From contig JADGPY010000214.1 of NCBI GenBank assembly GCA_017882205.1, positions 1 through 20,960 on the forward strand: DNA of 20,960 bases. The letters run 5' to 3'. The notes beneath the pieces are model-generated. The model had not been told where the DNA came from. It did no database searches and saw only the letters and a list, made by a program, of their open reading frames with translations. The translations under genes and the position numbers were made by a program. Shown one piece after another: positions 1 through 7,033 of the stretch (within the stretch, counting starts at the first letter, position 1; each line of letters begins with the position of its first letter). Origin of the DNA: Chitinophagaceae bacterium. GTDB taxonomy: Bacteria; Bacteroidota; Bacteroidia; Chitinophagales; Chitinophagaceae.

Positions 1-717
1 CAATGCCGGTAGTGACAACATAATTATTTTCCAACGTGGTACCTGGGTCTGAAAATGCCGTTTGACGGAGTCTATATCTTTGTTATCTACTTCGTAAACG
101 AGTTTTTGTAATTCCTCGTTTAGCAGGTTATTGAAGGAAATAAATGCTTTTCCTGAATCAAGAGGTTCTTTAATTTTCTCAGCAGTAATGATGCTGCCAA
201 AGTTCAACCAAATATTTTTACCAAATTTTTTGAAGCAACTGTAATTTATTCCTAAGGGTAAAATTTTTAGTGGGATTCCTTGATTCCATGCGCTTAATGC
301 TAACCTCGCTGTTCCTTTTTTTAAAGGCCGGAGATGCCATTCATTGGTGCATCCTCCTTCGCTAAAGATGAGAACAATCCCATTTTCCCGGAAGATCTGA
401 TTACACTTATCGAATGTGGGATAATTATGCTCCAGGTTTTCAGCACCCTCGGAAATCCTGTACACTGGCAACATATGTAGTGCATGCAGAATATTTTTAA
501 AGAATTTATTTCGGAAGATATCTCCCCGGGAAAGTGAGGTGACCGGGTATTTAAACAATGTATCCACAATAATGGCATCTAAGAAAGAATTGGGATGATT
601 GGCTGCAATCAGTAATGGGCCTTTAAAGTCCAGGCATTCTTTTTTATTGATTATAAGTCGCCGGCAATAAAGATAAAATGCAATTCTTGCAGGTATTTTG
701 AGAAGGCTGTAGAGCAA
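1..717 (-). CDS. PlsC-like glycerolipid acyltransferase, 3' end cut off by the window
   Basis: Membrane-associated acyltransferase of the PlsC/LPLAT family, which moves an acyl chain from acyl-ACP or acyl-CoA to a glycerophospholipid precursor or related acceptor. 239 codons are visible and the reading frame runs off the window. Motif I is NHPNSFLD (residues 40-47), an H-x5-D spacing as in yeast Gat1/Gat2 rather than the commoner H-x4-D. Motif II is around LPVYRISEG (83-91), motif III is FSEGG (118-122) and motif IV is LPLG (153-156). The start is inferred as TTG at 715-717: a TAG stop lies immediately upstream in frame, and the peptide from TTG (MLYSLLKIPARI) reads as a typical membrane-proximal N-terminus for this family. 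It lies 54 bases downstream of yqgE on the same strand, so the two are probably co-transcribed. The exact substrate cannot be told from sequence. Confidence 0.85.
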   Translation of the reverse strand, partial: MLYSLLKIPARIAFYLYCRRLIINKKECLDFKGPLLIAANHPNSFLDAIIVDTLFKYPVTSLSRGDIFRNKFFKNILHALHMLPVYRISEGAENLEHNYPTFDKCNQIFRENGIVLIFSEGGCTNEWHLRPLKKGTARLALSAWNQGIPLKILPLGINYSCFKKFGKNIWLNFGSIITAEKIKEPLDSGKAFISFNNLLNEELQKLVYEVDNKDIDSVKRHFQTQVPRWKIIMLSLPAL

Positions 718-771
718 CTAATTTTTTCTGTAAGGTAAAGAATATAGAAATAAGTGTTGCCCAATGAGCAA

Positions 772-1317
772 TTAATTAAGTTGAGGGTCGATGGGGAAGT
801 TGATCATCATTTCATATTCCCCACCCAGATGTTTTAATGAATCTTTCCAGGTTTCTTCAACTTTCCTGTTAAAGATCAGTTTTCGCGTTGCCTGCACCGT
901 TAGCCAACTTTTTTCCTTGATTTCGGAGTCGAGTTGACCGCCAGTCCATCCGCTGTAACCAATAAAAAAGCGGATCTTATTAAGATCTACTTCTGAAGAC
1001 CGGATCATAGGGATAAGAGTCTCAAAATTGCCTCCCCAGTAAACGCCACTTATTACTTCCTCACCTCCAAGATCAGGATACTGGTGTAGAAAATGCAATG
1101 TTTCCATTTGCACAGGGCCACCAAAATAGACAGGTATTTTATACTCAGGCATATCAGGAAGGAGTTCATCAAGTGTTTTTGAGAATTTCTTGTTCAAAAC
1201 AAAGCCAAACGTTCCTTCTTCCTGGTGCTCACAAAGGAAGATAACGGTGCGCATGAAGTTAGGATCCTTCAAAAATGGATTTGCTATCAGTAGTGTACCA
1301 GATGCCGGTGTAATCAT
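772..1317 (-). CDS. YqgE/AlgH family protein (DUF179)
   Basis: A 181-residue protein of the UPF0301/YqgE-AlgH family, the usual length. Family hallmarks visible are the N-terminal G-T-L-L-I-A-N-P segment (residues 7-14), GFVLNK (38-43), GGPV (66-69) and GYSGWTGGQL (120-129). There is no signal peptide or membrane segment, so it is probably cytoplasmic. The biochemical role of the family is unsettled: AlgH was linked to alginate regulation in Pseudomonas, but most homologues have no assigned function. It starts with ATG at 1315-1317 and is divergent from the histidine kinase across a 145-base AT-rich gap. The acyltransferase follows on the same strand. Assignment to the family is firm; function is unknown. 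Confidence 0.93.
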   Translation of the reverse strand: MITPASGTLLIANPFLKDPNFMRTVIFLCEHQEEGTFGFVLNKKFSKTLDELLPDMPEYKIPVYFGGPVQMETLHFLHQYPDLGGEEVISGVYWGGNFETLIPMIRSSEVDLNKIRFFIGYSGWTGGQLDSEIKEKSWLTVQATRKLIFNRKVEETWKDSLKHLGGEYEMMINFPIDPQLN

Positions 1318-1443
1318 AATCTAAATTATAATTATTTAAATTAGTAATAACTTGCTAAAGCTGCATAATAAAAAATAAAAGGTAATTGAACGTTAAAATT
1401 TAGTAATATCAATAATGATCTCTGATAAGGCTTTGATCCACAC

Positions 1444-1451
1444 TATTTTTG
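1444..1451 (+). promoter_or_regulatory. Possible Bacteroidota -7 element for the histidine kinase
   Basis: TATTTTTG matches the Bacteroidota -7 consensus TAnnTTTG exactly. It lies only 11 bases before the ATG at 1463, which would give a very short leader, and no convincing -33 TTG box is seen about 20 bases upstream. It could be chance in AT-rich DNA. No matching element was found on the other strand for yqgE. Confidence 0.25.
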
Positions 1452-1462
1452 CAAAATAACTG

Positions 1463-2785
1463 ATGAAGCGAATATTTCCAATAATTACGGTCCTGATTTT
1501 TCTCTCTTTAATGGGCCTTATATTCTTCCAGGTGCTTTGGATAAGGCAGGCTGTGGATGCTAAAGAACAGCAATTTGAAGAACACGTGAGCATTGTAACC
1601 GCTACTGCGGGCAATGACCTTGTCGAACAAAAAGGAAATTTCTCTCCCTTTGAACGCAAAAAGAATAAGGATGCAGTTTCTTCATTATCTGTATTTCCAC
1701 CTACAATTATCCACAAGCTTTCCAGGGATGAGATATGGAATACGATAAAAAATGCCTTTGAAAAGCATGAGATGAAAGATATGCCTTTTGAATTTGCGAT
1801 CACACCTACGTCTATGATGGGTGAGGAATTACAGTCAGAAAACTTCTACAAAATATCGCAGGATACGATCAATAACAAAACATTTGTTTACCGTCTTGAG
1901 TCCCCTAGTGGTAGTATTTCTGAGAATTTGTCACCAGAAGAATTGCTTGTAATAGTTGTGCCACATGTTAGGGCGATCATCTGGAAGCAAATGTCATGGA
2001 TGGTAGTAGGTGCCGTACTTTTCACCATCATCATATTCTGTGCTTTTTTTATTACTGTAAAGGCCTTGCTGAAACAAAAGAAATTGAGTGAGATAAAGTC
2101 TGATTTCATCAATAATATGACGCATGAATTTAAAACACCACTCGCCACTATATCTCTTGCAGTGGATGCTTTAAAAAATGAAAAGGTGATCAATGATCGC
2201 GATAAGATGGATTATTTTAGTGGAATCATTAAAGAGGAAAATAAGCGGATGAATAAGCAGGTTGAAACTATCCTGCAAGCGGCGATGCTGGATAAGCAGC
2301 AGATCCAGTTAAATCTTAAACCATTGCATGCTCATGAATTTGTAACTGCTGCCGTGAATAATATACGGCTTCCACTTGAGGAAAAACACGGGGTATTGGA
2401 AATTCATTTTAACGCTCAGGATGATCTGATCACAGCAGATGAAGTTCATTTTACAAATCTCATAAATAACCTTCTCGATAATGCCGTTAAATACTCGAAG
2501 GAAAATCCGGTTATTACATTAACCACCATGAACGTTGCAGGTTATCTTCGTATAAAGGTTGAAGACAATGGTATAGGGATGAATAAAGAAACACTTCATC
2601 GGATCTTCGAAAAATTTTATCGTGCACACACAGGTAACATTCATAACGTAAAAGGATTTGGTCTTGGCTTAAGCTATGTAAAGACCATTGTTACTGCACA
2701 TAAGGGAAGAATAAAGGCCGAAAGCACATTGGGAAAAGGGAGTTGTTTCATCATCGATCTGCCACAGAATAACAAAAAGAAATAA
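1463..2785 (+). CDS. Sensor histidine kinase, RprX-like, no adjacent response regulator
   Basis: Inner-membrane sensor kinase of 440 residues. Membrane segment 1 is at about 4-27 and segment 2 at about 178-203, enclosing a periplasmic sensor region of about 150 residues with no recognised domain. A HisKA dimerisation/phosphoacceptor domain follows, with MTHEFKTPL around the phosphoacceptor His221. The HATPase domain has its N box at NLLDNAVKY (336-344), G1 box DNGIGM (368-373), F box FEKFYR (382-387) and G2 box GFGLGL (398-403), all intact, so it should be active. No clear HAMP domain separates segment 2 from HisKA. The C-terminal half resembles the Bacteroides RprX group (recalled similarity, not searched). 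Such kinases usually sit next to an OmpR-type regulator; none is present within the window on either side. The downstream gap carries a large inverted repeat instead. Confidence 0.92.
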   Translation: MKRIFPIITVLIFLSLMGLIFFQVLWIRQAVDAKEQQFEEHVSIVTATAGNDLVEQKGNFSPFERKKNKDAVSSLSVFPPTIIHKLSRDEIWNTIKNAFEKHEMKDMPFEFAITPTSMMGEELQSENFYKISQDTINNKTFVYRLESPSGSISENLSPEELLVIVVPHVRAIIWKQMSWMVVGAVLFTIIIFCAFFITVKALLKQKKLSEIKSDFINNMTHEFKTPLATISLAVDALKNEKVINDRDKMDYFSGIIKEENKRMNKQVETILQAAMLDKQQIQLNLKPLHAHEFVTAAVNNIRLPLEEKHGVLEIHFNAQDDLITADEVHFTNLINNLLDNAVKYSKENPVITLTTMNVAGYLRIKVEDNGIGMNKETLHRIFEKFYRAHTGNIHNVKGFGLGLSYVKTIVTAHKGRIKAESTLGKGSCFIIDLPQNNKKK

Positions 2786-2791
2786 GTCAAT

Positions 2792-2889
2792 GGCGATCGG
2801 GGCGCTTCCAGCGACCTGAACGCTAAGGCGATAAGCAAACACCCCAATTAATCCTTAGCGTTCAGGTCGCTGGAAGCGCTCCGACCGCC
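2792..2889. repeat. Long near-perfect inverted repeat (37-bp arms, 24-base loop)
   Basis: The left arm 2792-2828 and right arm 2853-2889 are reverse complements with two mismatched positions (2796/2885, and 2801/2880 which still forms a G-U pair in RNA). The inner 27 bp (2802-2828 against 2853-2879) are perfect. The arms are clearly GC-richer than the flanks. Each arm also contains the shorter self-complementary blocks CGCT-TCC-AGCG and AGCG-ACCTGAA-CGCT, so nested hairpins are possible. No T-run follows the right arm, so it is not a standard intrinsic terminator. The design suggests a dispersed palindromic or MITE/REP-like element between the kinase and the dcw cluster, but a single copy cannot prove this. 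Confidence 0.85.
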
Positions 2890-2899
2890 GCTTGCCCAG

Positions 2900-2991
2900 T
2901 TATCCACTCTCAATGCACATGTTATCCACCTTCAATTTGGGTTTATTCACCTGAAATCGCCTCCCCATTTGATTATTAACTAAGTGGATAA
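2900..2991. promoter_or_regulatory. Cluster of four DnaA-box-like nonamers upstream of mraZ
   Basis: Three forward nonamers are seen: TTATCCACT (2900-2908), TTATCCACC (2922-2930) and TTATTCACC (2943-2951). Their starts are 22 and 21 bp apart, about two helical turns. A fourth, inverted copy AGTGGATAA lies at 2983-2991. The first, second and fourth match the E. coli strong box TTATCCACA at eight of nine positions; the third matches at seven of nine, and at eight of nine against the looser TTATnCACA. The stretch after the last box is AT-rich. This could be a DnaA-responsive control region for the dcw operon or, less likely, part of a replication origin. The nonamers read in reverse as (A/G)GTG(G/A)ATAA, partly resembling the MraZ-type sites just downstream, so MraZ could instead be the ligand. 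Confidence 0.5.
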
Positions 2992-3008
2992 AAAAGTTTT
3001 ACTTCTTT

Positions 3009-3043
3009 TTAGTGAGAAAGTGGGAAAAAGTGTTATTTTGTGT
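3009..3043 (+). promoter_or_regulatory. Putative MraZ operator array
   Basis: AAAGTGG (3017-3023) and AAAGTGT (3027-3033) are followed by the degenerate TTTGTGT (3037-3043) at exact 10-bp steps, and preceded by TTAGTGA (3009-3015) eight bases earlier. A TGGGA core is at 3021-3025. Phased repeats of AAAGTG(G/T) upstream of mraZ are the known MraZ binding pattern in mycoplasmas, and TGGG repeats at 10-bp steps in E. coli. The array ends 32 bases before the mraZ ATG, in the expected place for autoregulation. The core promoter itself could not be placed: TATTTTG (3034-3040) and TATATTTC (3049-3056) only approximate the Bacteroidota -7 consensus. Confidence 0.6.
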
Positions 3044-3075
3044 TAATTTATATTTCATAAGCTAAAACCCTCATA

Positions 3076-3540
3076 ATGATTGGCTTTATCGGAGAATACG
3101 AAGCTACTTTGGATGCCAAGGGTCGCTTTTTACTTCCAGCAGGCTTTAAAAAGCAGTTACCTGAGGGTGGGGCTGAGCATTTTATCGTGAATAGAGGTCT
3201 TGAAAAATGTCTTAGTCTATATCCAATGAAAAGCTGGAAACCCATTTTTGCCAATATAAGTAATCTGAATGATTTTGATCCGAAAGTCAGGCAATTCAGG
3301 CGCTATTTTTTAAATGGAGCAACCCAGGTCGAACTTGATACTGCCAACAGGATTCTATTGCCAAAAAATTTAATGGATCACGCAGGATTGGAGAAAGATA
3401 TTGTGCTGGTGTCTGCGGTGAATAAAATTGAAATCTGGGATAAAAATAAGTACCAACAGTTCTTTGAAACTTTTTCACCGGAGGCTTTTAGTAATCTGGC
3501 TAAAGAAGTTATGGCGGGTAATCAAAACACAAACTCCTAA
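3076..3540 (+). CDS. mraZ: MraZ, division/cell wall cluster transcriptional regulator
   Basis: DNA-binding regulator of 154 residues built from two tandem AbrB/SpoVT-type halves. Each half carries the family's DxxxR signature: LDAKGRFLLP (D13, R17) and LDTANRILLP (D88, R92). MraZ rings bind short direct repeats upstream of their own gene and control the dcw operon; a matching repeat array lies 32 bases before this start. It is the first gene of a 13-gene plus-strand cluster. The stop TAA overlaps the rsmH start by one base (TAATG), suggesting translational coupling. Length and motifs are normal for the family. Confidence 0.97.
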   Translation: MIGFIGEYEATLDAKGRFLLPAGFKKQLPEGGAEHFIVNRGLEKCLSLYPMKSWKPIFANISNLNDFDPKVRQFRRYFLNGATQVELDTANRILLPKNLMDHAGLEKDIVLVSAVNKIEIWDKNKYQQFFETFSPEAFSNLAKEVMAGNQNTNS

Positions 3541-4448
3541 TGGAACAGGTGATATACCATGTTCCTGTGATGTTGGATGAAGCTATTGAAGGACTGAAAA
3601 TAATTCCTTCAGGGGTTTATGTTGACTGCACATTTGGGGGAGGAGGCCATAGCAGGGTTATACTCGGGAAATTGAATGAGCATGGGAAACTCATAGTGTT
3701 TGATCAGGATCAGGAAGCAAGAAAGAATGTGCCTGAAGATTCCCGTGTGACATTTGTTGCGCACAATTTCAGGCATTTAAACCGGTTTTTACGATTTCAT
3801 AAAATAGCCGGAGCAAATGGAATTCTTGCAGACCTTGGAGTATCCAGCCATCAATTTGACCAACCAGATCGTGGTTTTTCAACACGATTTGACGCACCTC
3901 TGGACATGCGAATGGATCAGCGTCAAGAACTAAAGGCAGCCAATATCATAAAAACGTATTCTGAAGAAAAACTTCACAAGCTATTTGAGGAGTTTGGAGA
4001 AGTGACGAATGCGAAAACACTTGCCAGAACTATTGTCCAGCAAAGAAGAAGTATTTCCATGGAAACTGTCAATGAATTCAGGAATGCCTTACATGGTACG
4101 GTTAAAGGAAATCCTAACAAGTACTTTGCTCAGGTATTCCAGGCGCTCCGCATAGAAGTTAATGATGAATTTGGTGCATTGAAGGAAATGCTGGAACAGG
4201 TGCCTGCAATTTTGCTTCCGGGGGGGCGTATTGCAGTCATTACATTTCATTCAATAGAAGATAGGATCGTTAAGAATTTCTTTAGATCAGGAAGTTTTAA
4301 CGAAATAGAAACAGATAAAGTATATGGAACGAAGCATGAGACTCCGTTTAATATTATTACAAAAAAACCCATCACAGCCTCTAAAGAGGAAATTAAAAAT
4401 AATTCAAGATCAAGAAGCGCGAAGCTTCGCATAGCAGAAAAGAAATAA
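3540..4448 (+). CDS. rsmH: 16S rRNA (cytosine(1402)-N4)-methyltransferase
   Basis: RsmH (formerly MraW), 302 residues, is the SAM-dependent enzyme that N4-methylates C1402 in the decoding centre of the 30S subunit. Seen are the N-terminal HVPVM (7-11), the SAM-binding DCTFGGGGHS (29-38), the acidic FDQD (54-57), and the signature segment DLGVSSHQFD with DRGFS just after it. A helical insert follows, and the C-terminal part has ITFHSIEDRIVK and SRSRSAKLR, both typical of the family. The ATG overlaps the mraZ stop by one base. ftsL follows after 42 bases. Its rRNA role is unrelated to wall synthesis, but position after mraZ is the conserved arrangement across bacteria. Confidence 0.98.
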   Translation: MEQVIYHVPVMLDEAIEGLKIIPSGVYVDCTFGGGGHSRVILGKLNEHGKLIVFDQDQEARKNVPEDSRVTFVAHNFRHLNRFLRFHKIAGANGILADLGVSSHQFDQPDRGFSTRFDAPLDMRMDQRQELKAANIIKTYSEEKLHKLFEEFGEVTNAKTLARTIVQQRRSISMETVNEFRNALHGTVKGNPNKYFAQVFQALRIEVNDEFGALKEMLEQVPAILLPGGRIAVITFHSIEDRIVKNFFRSGSFNEIETDKVYGTKHETPFNIITKKPITASKEEIKNNSRSRSAKLRIAEKK

Positions 4449-4490
4449 AATCATACACCTGTCAAGAACCAACACCTTACCCTCTCTTAA

Positions 4491-4838
4491 ATGTCTCGAA
4501 AAATAAAAAATAAAAACAACAAACCTGGCAATCCCAAAAAGGATTGGAGGAAATGGCTTTATTACCGATGGATTGTAAAGAACATTCCATTTTTTTTATT
4601 TATCGGATTACTGACGGTTTTATACATCGCCAATGGGCATTATGCTGATAAAACCAATAGGAAGATAAATGCCACTTCACAGCATCTGAAGGAAATGGAA
4701 TATGAGTTCAAGACGGTAAAAAGAGATGTGATATTCAGGAGTAAGGAAAGTGAACTAATCAAAGCGGTTGAACCCTTAGGCTTGAAAGAACTTGTTGCCC
4801 CGCCTATTAGGATCGGGGATAGTACAGAAGTACAATGA
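4491..4838 (+). CDS. ftsL: FtsL-like cell division protein
   Basis: Small bitopic membrane protein of 115 residues. A strongly basic cytoplasmic N-terminus (about 1-27) is followed by one membrane segment (about 28-48) and a periplasmic stretch (about 52-92) with a heptad-like, charged helical pattern. This is the FtsL layout; primary sequence of FtsL is poorly conserved, so the call rests mainly on topology, size and position between rsmH and ftsI. FtsL forms a complex with FtsB/DivIC and FtsQ and activates FtsW-FtsI at the septum. The gap to ftsI is 74 bases with no clear signal. Confidence 0.85.
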   Translation: MSRKIKNKNNKPGNPKKDWRKWLYYRWIVKNIPFFLFIGLLTVLYIANGHYADKTNRKINATSQHLKEMEYEFKTVKRDVIFRSKESELIKAVEPLGLKELVAPPIRIGDSTEVQ

Positions 4839-4912
4839 GCATGGTGGATCACTTATTAAATTTCAATCGCAAATAGCAACTAACCTTTAAAAACTAAAAC
4901 TAACTCTCTCAC

Positions 4913-7033
4913 TTGGATGTAAAAAAAGACATATTGTGGCGTGTTTATTTATGTTTCCTGGGTATTATATTACTTGGAATCATTGTGCTGGGACGTGCAT
5001 TTTATATCCAACGTATACAAGGAAAATATTGGTTAAGCATGAGTGATAGCCTTCATAGGAAGTACATACCTATAAATGCAGAGCGGGGAAGTATTTATAG
5101 CGAAGATGGTAATATGCTCAGTACATCAATTCCTGTTTTTGATGTTTACATTGATTTTGGTGCAGAAGGTTTGCAGGAAAATAATGGGAAAAGATTTTAT
5201 AATAACCTGGATTCCCTAAGTATTTCGTTGGCAGGTCTTTTTAATGATGTTTCTCCGGAAATGTATAAGGAGCAATTGAAGCAGGCCTATGAAAATGAAG
5301 ATCGTTATTATCCTCTTAAAAAGAAAATATCCTTTGAGCAATATAAGAAACTCAGGGATTTTGCACTTGTAAGGCAGGGAAGGAACAAAAGTGGTTTTAT
5401 CATTGAACCTCGTGATAACCGGATAAATCCTTATGTTCTTCTTGCGAATCGTACGATTGGGCTTTCGCGCGGGGATACCAGTAGAAACGTTGGACTTGAA
5501 CGAACCTACGACAGCCTCCTGAAAGGGCAAACCGGGGAAAGGCTAATGAGATACATGGCAGGTGTGTATGTTCCGGTTGATGGTGCCGAGATTGAGCCTG
5601 AAAACGGAAAAGACATCATCACAACCATAGATACATATATGCAGGATGTTGCAGAAAATGCATTGATGAAAATGATGGTGGGTAATAACTCAATACATGG
5701 AACCTGCATGGTGATGGAAACACAAACGGGAAAAATAAAAGCAATAGCTAACCTGGGAAAGCGTCCGGATGGTAACTACCTCGAAGATTACAATTATGGG
5801 GTAGGAAAAAAAACTGAGCCAGGCTCAATATTTAAAGTGGCTACCTTGTTATCGTTGCTGGAAGATAAATTTATAGATACAAATTCGATTGTTGATTGTG
5901 AGGGTGGCCATAAAAGTTTTTATGGATTAAAAATTACAGACTCCCATCTTGGAACAGGTAGTATAACTGTAAAGCAGGCATTTGCAATGTCATCGAATGT
6001 AGCATTTGCAAAACTTGCAGATCAATACTACCACGAACAACCGTTGAAATTTTGGGAACACTTACATCATCTTCATTTAGATACCTTAACTGGAATAGAC
6101 CTTGTTGGACAAGCAAAGCCATTTATAAAAAAACCTGGCGGAAAATCCTGGACAAAAACTACCGTTCCATTCATGGCTCATGGATATGAAGAACTGGTTA
6201 CACCGTTACATATGCTTATGGTTTATAATGCTATCGCCAATGATGGCAGAATGATGAAGCCCTACCTTGTTAACTCCGTTCGTGAACTGGGGGTTGAAGT
6301 AAAATCGTTTAAACCCCAGGTATTGGTTGATAAAATATGCAGTGATGAAACACTTTATAAATTGAAGGACTGCCTGCGTGAAGTAGTAGAGAGCGAACAT
6401 GGAACTGCGAAATCACTTAAGACCCCATTATATTCATTTGGAGGAAAAACTGGAACTGCTGTATCAGCAAATGACAACCATGGGTATAATAAAGGAAACA
6501 AAATTTACCAATCTGCATTCATTGGTTTTTTCCCTTTTGATAAGCCACGATATACTATTGCAGTAGTCATTCAAAACAGCAATGAATCGAAACTTGCATA
6601 CGGTGGGGTGGTATCCGGACCAGTATTCAGGGAAGTTGCAGACAGAATATATGCTTCAGCAATAATGAACCAGCCGATGTATCAACCATCTGCGGTAAAT
6701 GATAGTATACAGTATAAATTTTTTGGCTTAAAGAACGATCTGAGTTCGATCCTTTCTGTAATGCATATGCCATGGGTCGATTCAGCGATAGGAGGTTATT
6801 GGAGAAAGTTAGACATAATGAATAATACAGGTACAATGAATATTGAGCCCGATACACTTCAAAAAACAGTGGTTCCTAAAGCAACAGGTTTGGGGTTAAA
6901 GGATGCAGTATACCTTCTTGAAAACCGGGGGTTGAGAGTAATTGCTTTGGGAAGGGGAAAGGTAATCTTTCAATCAATTCCTGAAGGAACAAATTTTAAT
7001 AAAGGACAAACGATAAACATAACACTGAATTAG
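4913..7033 (+). CDS. ftsI: FtsI-type transpeptidase (class B PBP) with C-terminal PASTA domain
   Basis: Septal D,D-transpeptidase that cross-links new peptidoglycan, working with FtsW. 706 residues: one N-terminal membrane anchor (about 10-31), a PBP dimerisation region (about 50-230), and a transpeptidase domain with catalytic SIFK (S305, K308), SSN (360-362) and KTG (512-514). One PASTA domain follows (about 651-706), a feature of Bacteroidota FtsI that E. coli FtsI lacks. The start is TTG at 4913: an in-frame TAA lies at 4901-4903 and the first in-frame ATG, at residue 43, would remove the membrane anchor. A nearby ATG at 4917 is out of frame. The stop TAG shares a base with the GTG start of murE (TAGTG). 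Confidence 0.96.
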   Translation: MDVKKDILWRVYLCFLGIILLGIIVLGRAFYIQRIQGKYWLSMSDSLHRKYIPINAERGSIYSEDGNMLSTSIPVFDVYIDFGAEGLQENNGKRFYNNLDSLSISLAGLFNDVSPEMYKEQLKQAYENEDRYYPLKKKISFEQYKKLRDFALVRQGRNKSGFIIEPRDNRINPYVLLANRTIGLSRGDTSRNVGLERTYDSLLKGQTGERLMRYMAGVYVPVDGAEIEPENGKDIITTIDTYMQDVAENALMKMMVGNNSIHGTCMVMETQTGKIKAIANLGKRPDGNYLEDYNYGVGKKTEPGSIFKVATLLSLLEDKFIDTNSIVDCEGGHKSFYGLKITDSHLGTGSITVKQAFAMSSNVAFAKLADQYYHEQPLKFWEHLHHLHLDTLTGIDLVGQAKPFIKKPGGKSWTKTTVPFMAHGYEELVTPLHMLMVYNAIANDGRMMKPYLVNSVRELGVEVKSFKPQVLVDKICSDETLYKLKDCLREVVESEHGTAKSLKTPLYSFGGKTGTAVSANDNHGYNKGNKIYQSAFIGFFPFDKPRYTIAVVIQNSNESKLAYGGVVSGPVFREVADRIYASAIMNQPMYQPSAVNDSIQYKFFGLKNDLSSILSVMHMPWVDSAIGGYWRKLDIMNNTGTMNIEPDTLQKTVVPKATGLGLKDAVYLLENRGLRVIALGRGKVIFQSIPEGTNFNKGQTINITLN

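Noticed and set aside
321..578. 85-codon ATG open frame on the minus strand
   Set aside because: It is out of frame with the acyltransferase, whose motifs (NHPNSFLD, FSEGG) read continuously across the same region from the TTG at 717.
2792..2889. The palindrome as a Rho-independent terminator of the kinase gene
   Set aside because: The arms are far longer than usual, the loop is 24 bases, and no T-run follows the right arm on either strand.
2900..2991. Short CRISPR-like array made of TTATCCAC repeats
   Set aside because: Repeat units are only nine bases, spacers about 12-13 bases, and one copy is inverted; far from CRISPR dimensions. Protein-binding sites fit better.
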